64,000 bases of DNA from Propionispora sp. 2/2-37. Its GTDB lineage: Bacteria; Bacillota; Negativicutes; Propionisporales; Propionisporaceae. The stretch is from positions 1-64,000 of the forward strand of contig NZ_CYSP01000002.1 of NCBI RefSeq assembly GCF_001298735.1, read 5' to 3'. How positions within the stretch are numbered: position 1 is the first letter of the stretch; the number at the start of each line of letters is the position of its first letter. The notes below the pieces were generated by a model, which saw only the letters and a list, made by a program, of their open reading frames with translations, was not told the DNA's origin and made no database searches. The position numbers and the translations under genes were made by a program. Positions 8,058 to 16,862 of the stretch are shown here, one piece after another.

Positions 8058-9761
8058 TTATATCCCCATTAGGACCTGAAAACCACAGGCCCGTTTAGCG
8101 GTCTTAAATCCGTCCGGTTTTTTTAACGGCCAGCCGACAAACGCGTCATATTGGACGTTTTTCAGACTGCCCCTGATACCGATTGCACTGCCCCACAGTT
8201 CCTTGCCCAGCAGATACTCCGTCGACGGTCCCTGTACTCTGCCATAATCTAAGGCCAGGTAGAGTTGATTGTGTTTATCCATGGGCAGCCTTAGTTCATT
8301 TTGTACAATCAGACCGTTTTCCGCCGACAGGGTCTGCTCCCCGTCGAAGCCCCTGACTGTATAACGCCCGCCTATGCTGAAGAACTCCGAACCATAGATC
8401 AGGTTGTTTGTCCTCTGTCCTCTGATGGTTAGTTCATAGCGGCTCTGTATAGCACCGATTTGCAGCGGGGTATTGATATTAAAATCGATCAGGAACATAT
8501 TGTACCGGGTGGTCGGCTGTCCGGGCAGATGATCGGTCACCCCGTCCTGCGCGCCAAGCCAGGGCACTCCCTCTTGATACCGCAGCGCGGCGTCCATTAC
8601 GGTATTGCCGGCATATTGCCTCCGGGTAACGCCTAACCGCAAAGCCGTCGTATCCTGGCGTTGCACCGTGACTTCGGTATCATCGATAAAACTGCGCCGC
8701 TTTTTCTTAATCAAGCCGAATTCCATATTGGTTTTCTTGGTTTGATCGCGACTCAACAGATGCGTTACAAGAAACTGATAGTTTTCCGTTTCCCCCGACT
8801 GCTGGAACGGCAGCACCGCCGTATGCACCGTTTGATGATAGGAGTAACTGCTTTTACTGAAGGTCAGCGTTTCGTTGCCGGAAGGGATGGAGTAGTAGAA
8901 GCTGTTGGCTCTGGTCCCCCGTTTTTCCCCTTCACTGGCGGCATCCTGGTTAAAGGAAATGTTGAAAATATCATTAACAGAGAACAAATTATCGATTTCC
9001 AAAGCCGCCGTACTCTGCAGTTTTCCGGTATTCTCCGTGCCGGAATCGTCGATGGAGGCAATGAACTTCCAAGGTTTATTCCGTTTTACAGTTAGAATAA
9101 TATCGCTCTGACCGGTATTGTCGGCCGGCTGTATCTTGATATCCACGTCTTGCGAGGGAACCCGCTTCATTTGTTCCAGCCCCTGCTCCAGATCACGGAT
9201 ATTCAGCAAGTCGCCGTGACGGACGGAAAAGGCATTTTTCCAGGTTCCCCAGGTATTTTTATCGGCAAACCGGATTTCGCCAATGGTTCCTGCGGCCAGA
9301 TCAAAAACCAGAGTGCCGCCGGAGATATCCTGTTCTTTCACATACACCCGGGTAGTAACGTAACCTTTATCGACAAGCGCTTCATTAATGCTTTTCGTCA
9401 GTAAATTAATTCCCTGCACGCCGATTTTCTGATTCCGGTATTGCTGCAGGTAGTTCTGTACCCAGCCAAATTTTCCGGCATAGACGCCGCGCAACTGTAT
9501 CGTTTTAATATAAAAGCTGGGAGACTCCTGCGGCAGTTCTATTTTTTTCAGCTTCCGGCTTTCTTTTTTCAGTCGCTCCATGTGCTCCTGTGTACGCTTC
9601 CGGTTATCCTCGCTGGCTTCTTTGGCGGCGATGGACTGCTCCTGCTGCCGTAAAAATTCTTCCTGTTTTTTTAAATCATCGGCACTGGGTTCTGCGAACC
9701 CGACCTGAGTTGTAACAACACATGCCAACAACAACGTAATTGATTTCTGATAAACTCCCAT
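8058..9761 (-). CDS. FhaC/ShlB-type outer-membrane transporter (TpsB)
   Basis: 567 residues. Residues 1-23 are a signal peptide ending G-F-A. Residues 24-75 form a charged helix, like the plug helix and linker of FhaC. Two POTRA domains follow at about 82-158 and 160-228, and the rest is a 16-strand-type beta-barrel with the conserved loop motif V-R-G-F near residue 470. TpsB proteins sit in the outer membrane and export their partner exoprotein, here the gene 11 bases downstream in the same operon. The start is supported by an AGGGTGGATCA site before the ATG. Its presence is the clearest sign that the host has an outer membrane. The protein does not end in the aromatic residue usual for barrels. 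Confidence 0.93.
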   Translation of the reverse strand: MGVYQKSITLLLACVVTTQVGFAEPSADDLKKQEEFLRQQEQSIAAKEASEDNRKRTQEHMERLKKESRKLKKIELPQESPSFYIKTIQLRGVYAGKFGWVQNYLQQYRNQKIGVQGINLLTKSINEALVDKGYVTTRVYVKEQDISGGTLVFDLAAGTIGEIRFADKNTWGTWKNAFSVRHGDLLNIRDLEQGLEQMKRVPSQDVDIKIQPADNTGQSDIILTVKRNKPWKFIASIDDSGTENTGKLQSTAALEIDNLFSVNDIFNISFNQDAASEGEKRGTRANSFYYSIPSGNETLTFSKSSYSYHQTVHTAVLPFQQSGETENYQFLVTHLLSRDQTKKTNMEFGLIKKKRRSFIDDTEVTVQRQDTTALRLGVTRRQYAGNTVMDAALRYQEGVPWLGAQDGVTDHLPGQPTTRYNMFLIDFNINTPLQIGAIQSRYELTIRGQRTNNLIYGSEFFSIGGRYTVRGFDGEQTLSAENGLIVQNELRLPMDKHNQLYLALDYGRVQGPSTEYLLGKELWGSAIGIRGSLKNVQYDAFVGWPLKKPDGFKTAKRACGFQVLMGI

Positions 9762-9954
9762 TGATCCACCCTAAGCGACTATACTATCGAACAATTTTCA
9801 AATAAAATTCCAATAACTATAGCTTTTACATTTGATCATATTCACCTTTAGTACTTCCGTCCTATTTGAACGACAAAATTATCTGTTTTTTTACATATTT
9901 CTTCGACTTTCTTTCGTATTTTTGTCAGATCGTAGGTTAAACTGTCATATAAGC

Positions 9955-9999
9955 AAGAAAAAATCCGTCCTTCAGAGGCAGCTTCTGAAAAAACGGATT
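9955..9999 (-). terminator. Terminator of the rifampicin phosphotransferase gene
   Basis: Inverted arms AATCCGT/ACGGATT with inner TTCAGA/TTCTGAA, followed on the minus strand by a run of T. It lies 14 bases after the stop of the gene at 10013. Confidence 0.85.
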
Positions 10000-10012
10000 A
10001 TTATTATCCCCT

Positions 10013-12634
10013 TCACAATATCTCAACATACCCTTCGGTTCCATTTACCCGGATATACTGACCGTCTTTAATCAGCTTCGTGGCATTATCAACACCTACG
10101 ACCGCAGGAAGTCCATATTCCCGCGCAATAACGGCCCCATGGGTCATAAGCCCGCCTACCTCCGTTACCACGCCGCCAACAGAGACGAAAACCGGAGTCC
10201 AGCTAGGATCAGTAAAGGCTGTAACCAAAATATCACCATTCTCAAGGTGTGCATCCTCCATCTTTAGGATAACCCGTGCCCGTCCTTCAGCAATACCAAC
10301 GGAAACCGGTATGCCTGGCAAGGCGTTTTCCGGAATGTGGCCGGAATCGTACTCGCCGGATATAATCTCGCCTTCAGATGTAATTACCCGGGGCGGCGAC
10401 AGCTTCTCATAGATTTCATAGTCTGCTTTACGCTTGGTTATTATGCTGTAATCCAGATGGTTTGTATTGACTACCTTCTTTAATTCCGCAAAAGACAGAT
10501 AATAGATATCCTCCTCCTTCCGGATGATGCCTTTTTTCAGGAGCCTGGCGGCTTCTCGCAGCAGAGCCTGCTTGTAAATCCAGTAACGCTGGATGAGCGT
10601 GAATTTGGGATATTCCCGAAAACCGGTAAAATTGCGCAAAAGACGTATCATTTTCTTAGTTTTTTGCACCTTTTTGGGGCCGCCGGAGAGCCCGGCCAAA
10701 CGGGTTAACAGTTCCTGTTCTTTGCGCTTTGCCTCCTGCCGCCCCTGTTCAAATTTAATATTGCTTGCATTGGGGCCGAAGTTTTTCACATTGCTGATAA
10801 TCATGGGAATGAGGGCGGTCGGATTTTCCCACCACCGCCGCCTGGTAATATCGATTTCGCCGGTACAGCGCATACCGTATTTCTCAAGATATTCCTGCAG
10901 AGCGTTACTGACCGTTTCGCCGCCTTCCAGCTTGGCCAAATCCTTAAAAAAGGATTCGTCTCTGGCATGATGAAAATATTCTATTACCGCCGGGTACTCC
11001 CGGACAACATCCGCGACATCAAGGAGGTCAAGCCCCATTTCGGATGTGACGTTATTAGGAACCGATTGAGAAAGCGTATCGGCCGCATTTTTTTCCCCCA
11101 GCCAGTTTTTCATATTGTTATTGAGCCAGCTCGTTACATATATCCCAAGCATGATCGCGCCAATGCCGCGCGGATCATACATAATTGCCTTTAAGCGTTT
11201 ATGGTCTTGTTCAATCAGGGAAAACAATTCCTCGCCGGATACGGCGGCAATTCTTTTCTGCAGGTCCTTGATCGATGCCCTGTGCTTGACAATAAGTTTT
11301 TGAACAATGGTTGCATCATTTGTAAAATAGAGCTTAATTGTCTGGTAAAAAGCACTCCAGGACAGCGACTCGCTGCCCAGCCGGATGTATCGTTTTCCTC
11401 GCGGCAGGGATTTCATAAAGTTTTTATGTTTCATAATGTTCAGGATAGCATTGCGCATCAGCGGGTCGCCCTTGCCCCAGGTCCTGAGTATGATTTCCCG
11501 GCCAATGCCTGAAGATAAATCGTAGGTTAGTTCGAAGAACAGCCTGCCTCCGGCACAGTGCAGCGGTATTTTATCAGACAATAATTGGAAGAATGATAAC
11601 CCCAGCGGTTTAATGGCATCCGTCATCATTTGCTGATGACCGATTGACGTATAGATGCGGTTTTGCCCGTCATTTTCCGGAATAGGGTACAGAGTAGTAA
11701 TCGGACGGCTTTGCACCATAAAGAAGGCGTCATCGCAAAGGCACCACTCGATATCCTGCGGGCAGGAAAAATACCTTTCAATCCTTCTGCCCATCTGCTC
11801 CAGTTGCAAAATCTGTCCATCGGACAGCACCGCCTGATTCTGCCGCTCAGGCTCAACCGTTCTCTCTTCCGTACCGCCTATTTCCAGTGCATAGACGGCC
11901 AATTTTTTGGCTGATATCTTCTTGTAGGCAATCCTGCCGTCCCGTACCTTGTACATATCGGCATTCACCAGACCGGACGCCAGCGCCTCGCCAAGCCCGA
12001 AACCGGCGTCAATCGATGTTATTTTCCGGTTGCCTGAAACGGGATCAGCTGTAAATAAAATCCCCGCCGCCTGAGGGAAAACCATCCGCTGAACAACGAC
12101 GGCCAGATACACCTTACGGTGGTCGAAACCATGTTGCAGGCGATAAATTACGGCCCGGTCAGTAAACAAAGATGCCCAGCATTTGCTAATATGCCTGAGA
12201 ATGGCGTTTATTCCTGTAATATTCAAATAAGTATCCTGCTGTCCGGCAAAGGAAACATTGGGCAAGTCTTCCGCCGTAGCACTGGAACGGACTGCATAGG
12301 CATTGCTTTCGCCGAGGTTTGTGTAATGGCGTGCAATTTCTTCTTTTATGTCTGCGGCAACAGGCATTTCTTCAATGCTCCGGCGGATCCTGGCGCTCAC
12401 TTCGATGACTTCTTTCCAGTCATTCAGTGTAAGCTGTCCCAATCGCGCCAATAATGCATCAAGTTCCGGTTCCTGCTCAATCATTCTTTTATATGCTTCA
12501 GTAGTCAGACAAAAGCCTGCCGGAACCTGTATTCCGTCAATCCTGCATAGTTCCCCCAGGTTAGCGCCTTTGCCCCCAACCAGCATCAGCTTGGTTTTAT
12601 CGATTTCCTGAAAACCAAGTACATAGGAATTCAT
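10013..12634 (-). CDS. rph: Rifampicin phosphotransferase (RPH)
   Basis: 873 residues, the usual RPH length (about 865). RPH enzymes use ATP and water to phosphorylate the ansa bridge hydroxyl of rifamycins. The order is an ATP-grasp domain (about 1-315, with G-G-K-G-A-N-L-G-E-L near the start and A-V-R-S-S-A-T-A-E-D-L), a rifampicin-binding domain (about 320-755) and a swivelling phosphohistidine domain with T-H-G-A-V-I-A-R-E-Y-G, catalytic His832. The opening residues (N-S-Y-V-L-x-F-Q-E-I-D-K-T) and the middle domain match RPH better than PEP synthase, which shares the outer domains. AGGAGG lies before the ATG. It is a single gene ended by its own terminator. The physiological substrate could be another compound; resistance is inferred from family. 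Confidence 0.88.
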   Translation of the reverse strand: MNSYVLGFQEIDKTKLMLVGGKGANLGELCRIDGIQVPAGFCLTTEAYKRMIEQEPELDALLARLGQLTLNDWKEVIEVSARIRRSIEEMPVAADIKEEIARHYTNLGESNAYAVRSSATAEDLPNVSFAGQQDTYLNITGINAILRHISKCWASLFTDRAVIYRLQHGFDHRKVYLAVVVQRMVFPQAAGILFTADPVSGNRKITSIDAGFGLGEALASGLVNADMYKVRDGRIAYKKISAKKLAVYALEIGGTEERTVEPERQNQAVLSDGQILQLEQMGRRIERYFSCPQDIEWCLCDDAFFMVQSRPITTLYPIPENDGQNRIYTSIGHQQMMTDAIKPLGLSFFQLLSDKIPLHCAGGRLFFELTYDLSSGIGREIILRTWGKGDPLMRNAILNIMKHKNFMKSLPRGKRYIRLGSESLSWSAFYQTIKLYFTNDATIVQKLIVKHRASIKDLQKRIAAVSGEELFSLIEQDHKRLKAIMYDPRGIGAIMLGIYVTSWLNNNMKNWLGEKNAADTLSQSVPNNVTSEMGLDLLDVADVVREYPAVIEYFHHARDESFFKDLAKLEGGETVSNALQEYLEKYGMRCTGEIDITRRRWWENPTALIPMIISNVKNFGPNASNIKFEQGRQEAKRKEQELLTRLAGLSGGPKKVQKTKKMIRLLRNFTGFREYPKFTLIQRYWIYKQALLREAARLLKKGIIRKEEDIYYLSFAELKKVVNTNHLDYSIITKRKADYEIYEKLSPPRVITSEGEIISGEYDSGHIPENALPGIPVSVGIAEGRARVILKMEDAHLENGDILVTAFTDPSWTPVFVSVGGVVTEVGGLMTHGAVIAREYGLPAVVGVDNATKLIKDGQYIRVNGTEGYVEIL

Positions 12635-12940
12635 AACTGCTTTTCCTCCTGCAATTCCTGACTTGATATGTTGAAGCCCTTCCTGAAGACTTTATTCAAC
12701 AGATAACAAAAGGCTTATGGCAATATGTCATTCTATTTTATGGAAGCTAAATAAAAATATACTACCGGGATAACCATTCGCATTCCATCAGTTAGCATGC
12801 TTATCACAAGCAAGCATGCTAAGGCAGGAACCGCAAGGGGGGACAGGATCGCCGGCAAAGGGGTCATAATTACAAGAGCGGCCTAAACCTCCTGCAGACA
12901 ACAAGAAGTCAGACCGCTCTATAAAAATGAATAAAAAATA
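12635..12940 (-). promoter_or_regulatory. Leader region of rph with two inverted repeats
   Basis: About 300 bases between the smpB terminator and rph. I see a 7-bp arm pair AGAGCGG/CCGCTCT at 12875-12881 and 12914-12920, a perfect 11-bp inverted repeat at 12792-12822, and between them and rph a small open frame (see findings). There is no match that I can see to the rifamycin-associated element of actinobacteria, and no tmRNA gene. Confidence 0.4.
12792..12822. repeat. Perfect 11-bp inverted repeat upstream of rph
   Basis: TTAGCATGCTT at 12792-12802 is the exact reverse complement of AAGCATGCTAA at 12812-12822, separated by 9 bases. There is no T-run after it on either strand, so an operator or RNA hairpin is more likely than a terminator. 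Confidence 0.7.
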
Positions 12941-12964
12941 AGCAGGCTCTCAGTGTTTGCCTGC
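12934..12964 (-). terminator. Terminator of smpB
   Basis: GCAGGC/GCCTGC stem (12942-12964) followed on the minus strand by TTATTTTTT, immediately after the smpB stop codon. Confidence 0.85.
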
Positions 12965-12966
12965 CT

Positions 12967-13437
12967 TCACTCTTTCTGCCGCTCACGAAAAGCCCGGTCC
13001 ATTTCCCGTTTGGCATCCTTAGCCGCCAGGTCCTGCCGCTTATCGTATAATTTTTTCCCGGTAGCCAGTCCAAGCTCCAGCTTAGCCCTGCCCCGGGTAA
13101 AATAGATCTTTATCGGCACCAGCGTATAGCCTTTTTCCTTGGTTTTTCCGATCAGCTTTACGATCTCATACCGGTGCATCAACAGTTTCCGGGTTCGCAG
13201 CGGCTCATGATTGAAACGGTTTCCCTGATCGTAGGGACTAATGTGCATGTTATGCAGCATAACCTCTCCATTTTCAATCCGGGCGAACGAATCTTTTAAA
13301 TTGGCCTTGCCGGCCCGCAGCGATTTAACCTCCGTACCGGTAAGAACCAATCCTGCTTCATAGGTTTCATGGATATGATAATCATGCCGGGCTTTGCGGT
13401 TTTCAGTTGCTATTTTTATGCCGCCCTCTTTATTCAT
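12967..13437 (-). CDS. smpB: SsrA-binding protein SmpB
   Basis: 156 residues from the preferred start. SmpB binds tmRNA and brings it to stalled ribosomes for trans-translation. Family signatures are visible: N-R-K-A-R-H-D-Y near the start, [12 protein letters not shown], the motif H-I-S-P-Y, and the basic tail K-K-L-Y-D-K-R. The ATG at 13437 is chosen because GAGGTGA precedes it by 5 bases; an upstream in-frame start at 13452 would add five residues that overlap that site. In many Firmicutes smpB follows rnr and precedes ssrA. Here rnr is 12 kb away and no ssrA follows, so the tmRNA gene must lie outside the window. Confidence 0.96.
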   Translation of the reverse strand: MNKEGGIKIATENRKARHDYHIHETYEAGLVLTGTEVKSLRAGKANLKDSFARIENGEVMLHNMHISPYDQGNRFNHEPLRTRKLLMHRYEIVKLIGKTKEKGYTLVPIKIYFTRGRAKLELGLATGKKLYDKRQDLAAKDAKREMDRAFRERQKE

Positions 13438-13471
13438 TTTGTCACCTCGCATACCGCTATTATGCTTCTCA

Positions 13472-13480
13472 ATTATAGCA
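13472..13480 (-). promoter_or_regulatory. Extended -10 promoter of smpB
   Basis: TGCTATAAT on the minus strand, 35-40 bases before the smpB start codon. A -35 element is weak, as expected for an extended -10 promoter. Confidence 0.55.
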
Positions 13481-13512
13481 TATGCCCGCCGGTATATGTT
13501 GTATCAGGCAGA

Positions 13513-13980
13513 CTAGGACGGCAATTTTTCCTCTTGTTCCCCAACAATCGCAATTACTTCCTGCGGCGTGGCCGCCGAGCGAAGCGCTGCCAGAAAGGAA
13601 TCATGGCGGATCATCCGGGCCAGCGTCGATAAGATCTGCAAATTCACATCAACACCGTCAACAGGCACTCCAACCATAAATACCAGATCGGCACCGGCAC
13701 CATCCACCGCGTTGACATCAATGGGTTTTGACAGCCGCGCTATGGCTACACAGGGATTGGAGACCGCTGCCGACTTGGCATGCGGTATGGCCACGCCATA
13801 GCCGACACCGGTAGTTCCCAGGCTTTCCCTGGCCGCCACATCCTCCAGATACTGCTCGGCAATGCTTACCACTCCGGATTGCTGCAGCCTGTCTGCCAGC
13901 AGATTCCACGCTTCTTCCTTATTTTTTACATCTAAGTCCAATACGATGCAGTTTTCCAGCAAATGTTCCTTAATCTTCAT
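13513..13980 (-). CDS. PTS EIIA component, fructose/mannitol type, stand-alone
   Basis: 155 residues from the ATG at 13980, which has AGGAGG before it (an upstream start at 14019 has none). EIIA-Fru domains accept phosphate from HPr on a histidine, visible here in G-Y-G-V-A-I-P-H-A-K-S, and pass it to EIIB. No EIIB or EIIC is beside it; the gene sits alone between smpB and a HAD phosphatase. It is a paralogue of the EIIA in the fru operon at 23288-23743 (same V-A-I-P-H-A-K-S-A-A-V block and similar C-terminus). It may serve a distant permease or the fru permease, or act in regulation. Confidence 0.9.
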   Translation of the reverse strand: MKIKEHLLENCIVLDLDVKNKEEAWNLLADRLQQSGVVSIAEQYLEDVAARESLGTTGVGYGVAIPHAKSAAVSNPCVAIARLSKPIDVNAVDGAGADLVFMVGVPVDGVDVNLQILSTLARMIRHDSFLAALRSAATPQEVIAIVGEQEEKLPS

Positions 13981-13993
13981 ACGCTTTCCTCCT

Positions 13994-14057
13994 ATACCAA
14001 TTACTATCGGTAAATCCATATTTTTTCTAGTTTATAGTATATACCAATTACAGTCAA
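13994..14057 (-). promoter_or_regulatory. Promoter and 12-bp direct repeats upstream of the lone EIIA gene
   Basis: On the minus strand TTGACT (14052-14057), a 17-base spacer, then TAAACT (14029-14034). The 12-mer TATACCAATTAC occurs exactly twice, at 13994-14005 and 14040-14051, one copy inside the promoter spacer and the other near the ribosome-binding site, so it may be an operator. Confidence 0.5.
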
Positions 14058-14134
14058 CTAAACCCAGTCAGTCGGCAAATGGACTTACGACCTTTAAAGG
14101 CACTTCCCATAGTAATAATACTGTGGAAAAAAGC

Positions 14135-14169
14135 AAAATCCTGCAAAAATATAGTTTTTACAGGATTTT
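14135..14169 (-). terminator. Terminator downstream of the HAD phosphatase gene
   Basis: AAAATCCTG (14135-14143) pairs with CAGGATTTT (14161-14169). The minus strand continues into GCTTTTTT and the plus strand into a T-run, so it may act both ways. It lies about 150 bases after the HAD stop codon; the bases between are described in the findings. Confidence 0.65.
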
Positions 14170-14322
14170 TTGATTTTTCTGCTTTATACGCCGGTATGTG
14201 GTTGTGTTTCATTGATTTCCACCGATCCCGGCGGCGACCCGCAATTCCTCCGCATAGGCGTTCAAGCCCGGTTCCCGGATCAGTTTAACCATGTTTTGCA
14301 ATAACTCTTCCCCTGAACATTC

Positions 14323-15159
14323 TCAGATTACCTTATACAGTTTCAGCGCCTTATAAATCCCATCTTTGTCCACATCATCCGTTACCGCAAAGGCAGCGGC
14401 TTTCAGTTCTTCGGTGGCATTGCCCATCGCGATGCCGTATTTTACCTGCCGCATCATTTCGAGATCATTGCAGGCATCGCCGAAGGCAAAGGTGTCGGCA
14501 AAATCAATACCCAGTTTTTCATGCAAAAAACGGACGCCTTTGCCTTTGGTATGTCCGGGCAGATGAATATCCATACGGATGTTTTCCGTTGTGTACACGT
14601 CTACCAGCCAATCTTGGGGCAGACAATCCTTGCAGGCTGTCAGCTGTTGTTCGGTCGCAAACATGGCAGTAACCATCCCGGAATGGATCTCCTCCGGCTG
14701 CCAGGAAAATAGCCATTCTTCACCGGCTGTTAAAGCCGCTCCGAACAACTCCCTATGACACTGCAGCACAGGATGCTCTGCCGGACTTGACCAGATGCCC
14801 AGGCTGCCGTTGAAATTAAACGGCGCATCATATTCCCGGAAAAGCCGCAATAAAAAGGCAATATGCTCGGCTTTAAAGTAATTGTCATATAAGATTTCCT
14901 GCCGAAAGGTTATAAAGTTGCCATTGCAGCCGATGAAACCGTCAAAATTAAGTTTCTCCAACGATGCCGGCAGCCTCCCCCGGGCAGAGGCAACCACCGC
15001 ATAGTGCCCTTTCTCCTGTAACAACCGCACAGCCTCGCAAGTACTGTGCAAGGGCTCATACATGCCTGCCGGCAGATTCAGCATGGTTCCATCAATATCA
15101 AAAAACACGATCTTTTTTTCCATGACGGCTTTCTTGTCCTTCCTCATCGAATGTCTCAT
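14323..15159 (-). CDS. HAD-superfamily hydrolase, Cof type
   Basis: 278 residues. Cof-type (IIB) HAD enzymes are cytoplasmic phosphatases of sugar phosphates, nucleotides or flavin phosphates. Visible motifs: nucleophile motif F-F-D-I-D-G-T at about residues 19-25, motif II in V-A-S-A-R-G, and the late motif F-G-D-A-C-N-D-L-E-M-M. The start could be the ATG at 15159 or the one twelve codons later (M-E-K-K-I-V-F-F-D); neither has a clear site. Monocistronic, divergent from tag. The same reading frame stays open for 37 codons beyond the TGA stop (see findings). The substrate cannot be told from sequence. Confidence 0.9.
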   Translation of the reverse strand: MRHSMRKDKKAVMEKKIVFFDIDGTMLNLPAGMYEPLHSTCEAVRLLQEKGHYAVVASARGRLPASLEKLNFDGFIGCNGNFITFRQEILYDNYFKAEHIAFLLRLFREYDAPFNFNGSLGIWSSPAEHPVLQCHRELFGAALTAGEEWLFSWQPEEIHSGMVTAMFATEQQLTACKDCLPQDWLVDVYTTENIRMDIHLPGHTKGKGVRFLHEKLGIDFADTFAFGDACNDLEMMRQVKYGIAMGNATEELKAAAFAVTDDVDKDGIYKALKLYKVI

Positions 15160-15288
15160 TCTTTTATATTTGCCCTATATGGTAAAAGTTCCTGCCAGTA
15201 CCAGAAGTACTAATGCCAGCCGGGGCTCAAATTGCACAGTGCCGCTTCCGGTCCCGCAGCAACCGGGCGGTGTTATGGTGTTTTGCTT

Positions 15289-15317
15289 TTGTCTGATCAC
15301 CGCCAGCATGATATAAT
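15289..15317 (+). promoter_or_regulatory. Promoter of tag
   Basis: TTGTCT at 15289-15294, 17-base spacer, TATAAT at 15312-15317, about 78 bases before the tag start codon. Confidence 0.7.
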
Positions 15318-15394
15318 GGAGCCAAACCAATCCGCATACCGGCAGTGGACAAACCTGCAGAACAAGAGCACTGCCTTACACTAGGAGGTCAATA

Positions 15395-15952
15395 ATGCTT
15401 ACACGCTGCGCCTGGGTGACTCAGGAAGCCTTATATATTCGCTATCATGATGAAGAATGGGGTCAGCCCTGCTATGATGACCGCAAACTATTTGAAATGC
15501 TGATTCTGGAAGGCATGCAGGCCGGACTGAGCTGGATTACCGTTTTGCGCAAGCGGGAAAATTTCCGGGAAGCTTTCGACCATTTCGAAGCATATAACAT
15601 AGCCCAATATGATGAGGCCGACCTGGAAAGGCTTATGACCAATCCGGGCATCATCCGGAATCGCCTGAAAATCCAGGCAGCCATCCAAAATGCCAAACAG
15701 TTTTTGGCCGTGCAGGAGGAATACGGCAGTTTCAGCCAGTTTATCTGGCAGTTTGTCGGCGGCCAGCCCAAAATCAACCATTGGCAGCACATCTCCGAAG
15801 TCCCGGCAGCAACCCCGGAATCCGATGCGATGAGCAAGGCACTGCGCAAACGGGGGTTCAAGTTTGTGGGTTCCACCATTTGTTATGCCTTCATGCAAGC
15901 AACCGGTATGGTCAACGATCATACCGCCGATTGTTTTTTACATAGCAAATAA
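15395..15952 (+). CDS. tag: DNA-3-methyladenine glycosylase I
   Basis: 185 residues, normal family length. Tag removes 3-methyladenine from alkylated DNA, starting base-excision repair. The sequence opens R-C-A-W-V and has Y-H-D-E-E-W-G, the near-invariant Tag block, and L-x-W-x-x-V-L-x-K-R. The zinc-snap ligands of the family are all present: Cys5, His18, His176 and Cys180. AGGAGGTCAATA precedes the ATG. It is one of only two confident plus-strand genes here and is ended by a hairpin shared with the converging lev operon. Confidence 0.96.
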   Translation: MLTRCAWVTQEALYIRYHDEEWGQPCYDDRKLFEMLILEGMQAGLSWITVLRKRENFREAFDHFEAYNIAQYDEADLERLMTNPGIIRNRLKIQAAIQNAKQFLAVQEEYGSFSQFIWQFVGGQPKINHWQHISEVPAATPESDAMSKALRKRGFKFVGSTICYAFMQATGMVNDHTADCFLHSK

Positions 15953-15984
15953 CCGGACAAGAATAGTTCCCTTTACACATAATA

Positions 15985-16010
15985 ACCCCGTACCATAAAC
16001 AGTACGGGGT
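15985..16010. terminator. Bidirectional terminator between tag and the lev operon
   Basis: ACCCCGTAC (15985-15993) pairs exactly with GTACGGGGT (16002-16010), 8-base loop, between two converging genes. T-runs are weak on both sides. Confidence 0.65.
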
Positions 16011-16022
16011 ATAATAACAGGT

Positions 16023-16844
16023 TTATTTCAATATGCCGGCTGCATAACCCAGAATGCCGACGGCAAATAACCCAAAAATAATAACAATCGCATTGACTTT
16101 CCGTTTTAGTAAATACATGCAGGCAAATGTCAGCAATAATGGCAATAACCCGGGCATTAACTGATCCAGGATTCCCTGTACGGTAGTTACAACGGTTTTG
16201 CCGTCCGGCCCGGTAACGGTGGAGACAACCAGGGGAACGTTAATGCTGGTCCATTTGGAAACAAGCGACCCCATGACAAACAACCCCAGGATGGAGGCAC
16301 CTTCGGTAATCTTTTGCAGGCGGTTGCCCGACATATCGGAAACAACATCCGTTCCCTTTTCATATCCGTATTGGATGCTGTACCATTTGGTGGCCAAACG
16401 CAGTATGTTGAAGGTAACGAAAAATAGCAGCGGCCCTAAGATACTGCCGCCCAGTGCCAGCGAAGCACCTAACGCAGCAGTGACCGGGCGCAGTGTCCCC
16501 CAGAAGATGGGGTCGCCGACACCGGCCAGCGGTCCCATTAAGCCGATTTTTACGCCGTTTAGGGTCCCATCATCGATCGGTGCACCGTTGGCCCTTTTTT
16601 CCTCCATTGCCGCCGTAATCCCCATAACCGCATTGGCAACGAAAGGCTGGGTATTGAAAAATTCCAAATGCCGTTTCAGTGCCGCTTTTCTTTCTTCACC
16701 GTCGTACAATCTTTTGATGATGGGAATCAGCGACACGCAGAAACCCATAGACTGCATTCTTTCAAAATTGAAAGAGGCCAAAAGAAAATTGGAACGGATA
16801 AACATATTAAATAAGTCACCTTTAGTTATTTTCTTTTCCGTCAT
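16023..16844 (-). CDS. PTS system mannose-family EIID component
   Basis: 273 residues, typical for EIID. With EIIC it forms the membrane channel of mannose/fructose/sorbose-type PTS permeases. The N-terminal part is cytoplasmic with the family block R-S-N-F-L-L-A-S-F-N-F-E-R and the G-P-L-A-G-V-G-D-P-I-F-W-G loop; the C-terminal third has the hydrophobic segments. Last gene of the levDEFG-like operon; AGGAGGTACAGAGACG before the ATG, 18 bases after EIIC. Sugar specificity (mannose, fructose, glucose) cannot be read from sequence. Confidence 0.93.
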   Translation of the reverse strand: MTEKKITKGDLFNMFIRSNFLLASFNFERMQSMGFCVSLIPIIKRLYDGEERKAALKRHLEFFNTQPFVANAVMGITAAMEEKRANGAPIDDGTLNGVKIGLMGPLAGVGDPIFWGTLRPVTAALGASLALGGSILGPLLFFVTFNILRLATKWYSIQYGYEKGTDVVSDMSGNRLQKITEGASILGLFVMGSLVSKWTSINVPLVVSTVTGPDGKTVVTTVQGILDQLMPGLLPLLLTFACMYLLKRKVNAIVIIFGLFAVGILGYAAGILK

Positions 16845-16862
16845 CGTCTCTGTACCTCCTTT

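Noticed and set aside
12635..12966. Possible tmRNA (ssrA) gene following smpB
   Set aside because: The interval is short of a full tmRNA, lacks a terminal CCA with a T-loop, and has no recognisable tag-peptide frame.
14323..14325. TGA of the HAD gene as a selenocysteine codon
   Set aside because: HAD phosphatases end at this point, no SECIS-like hairpin is evident directly after it, and the extension has no known domain.
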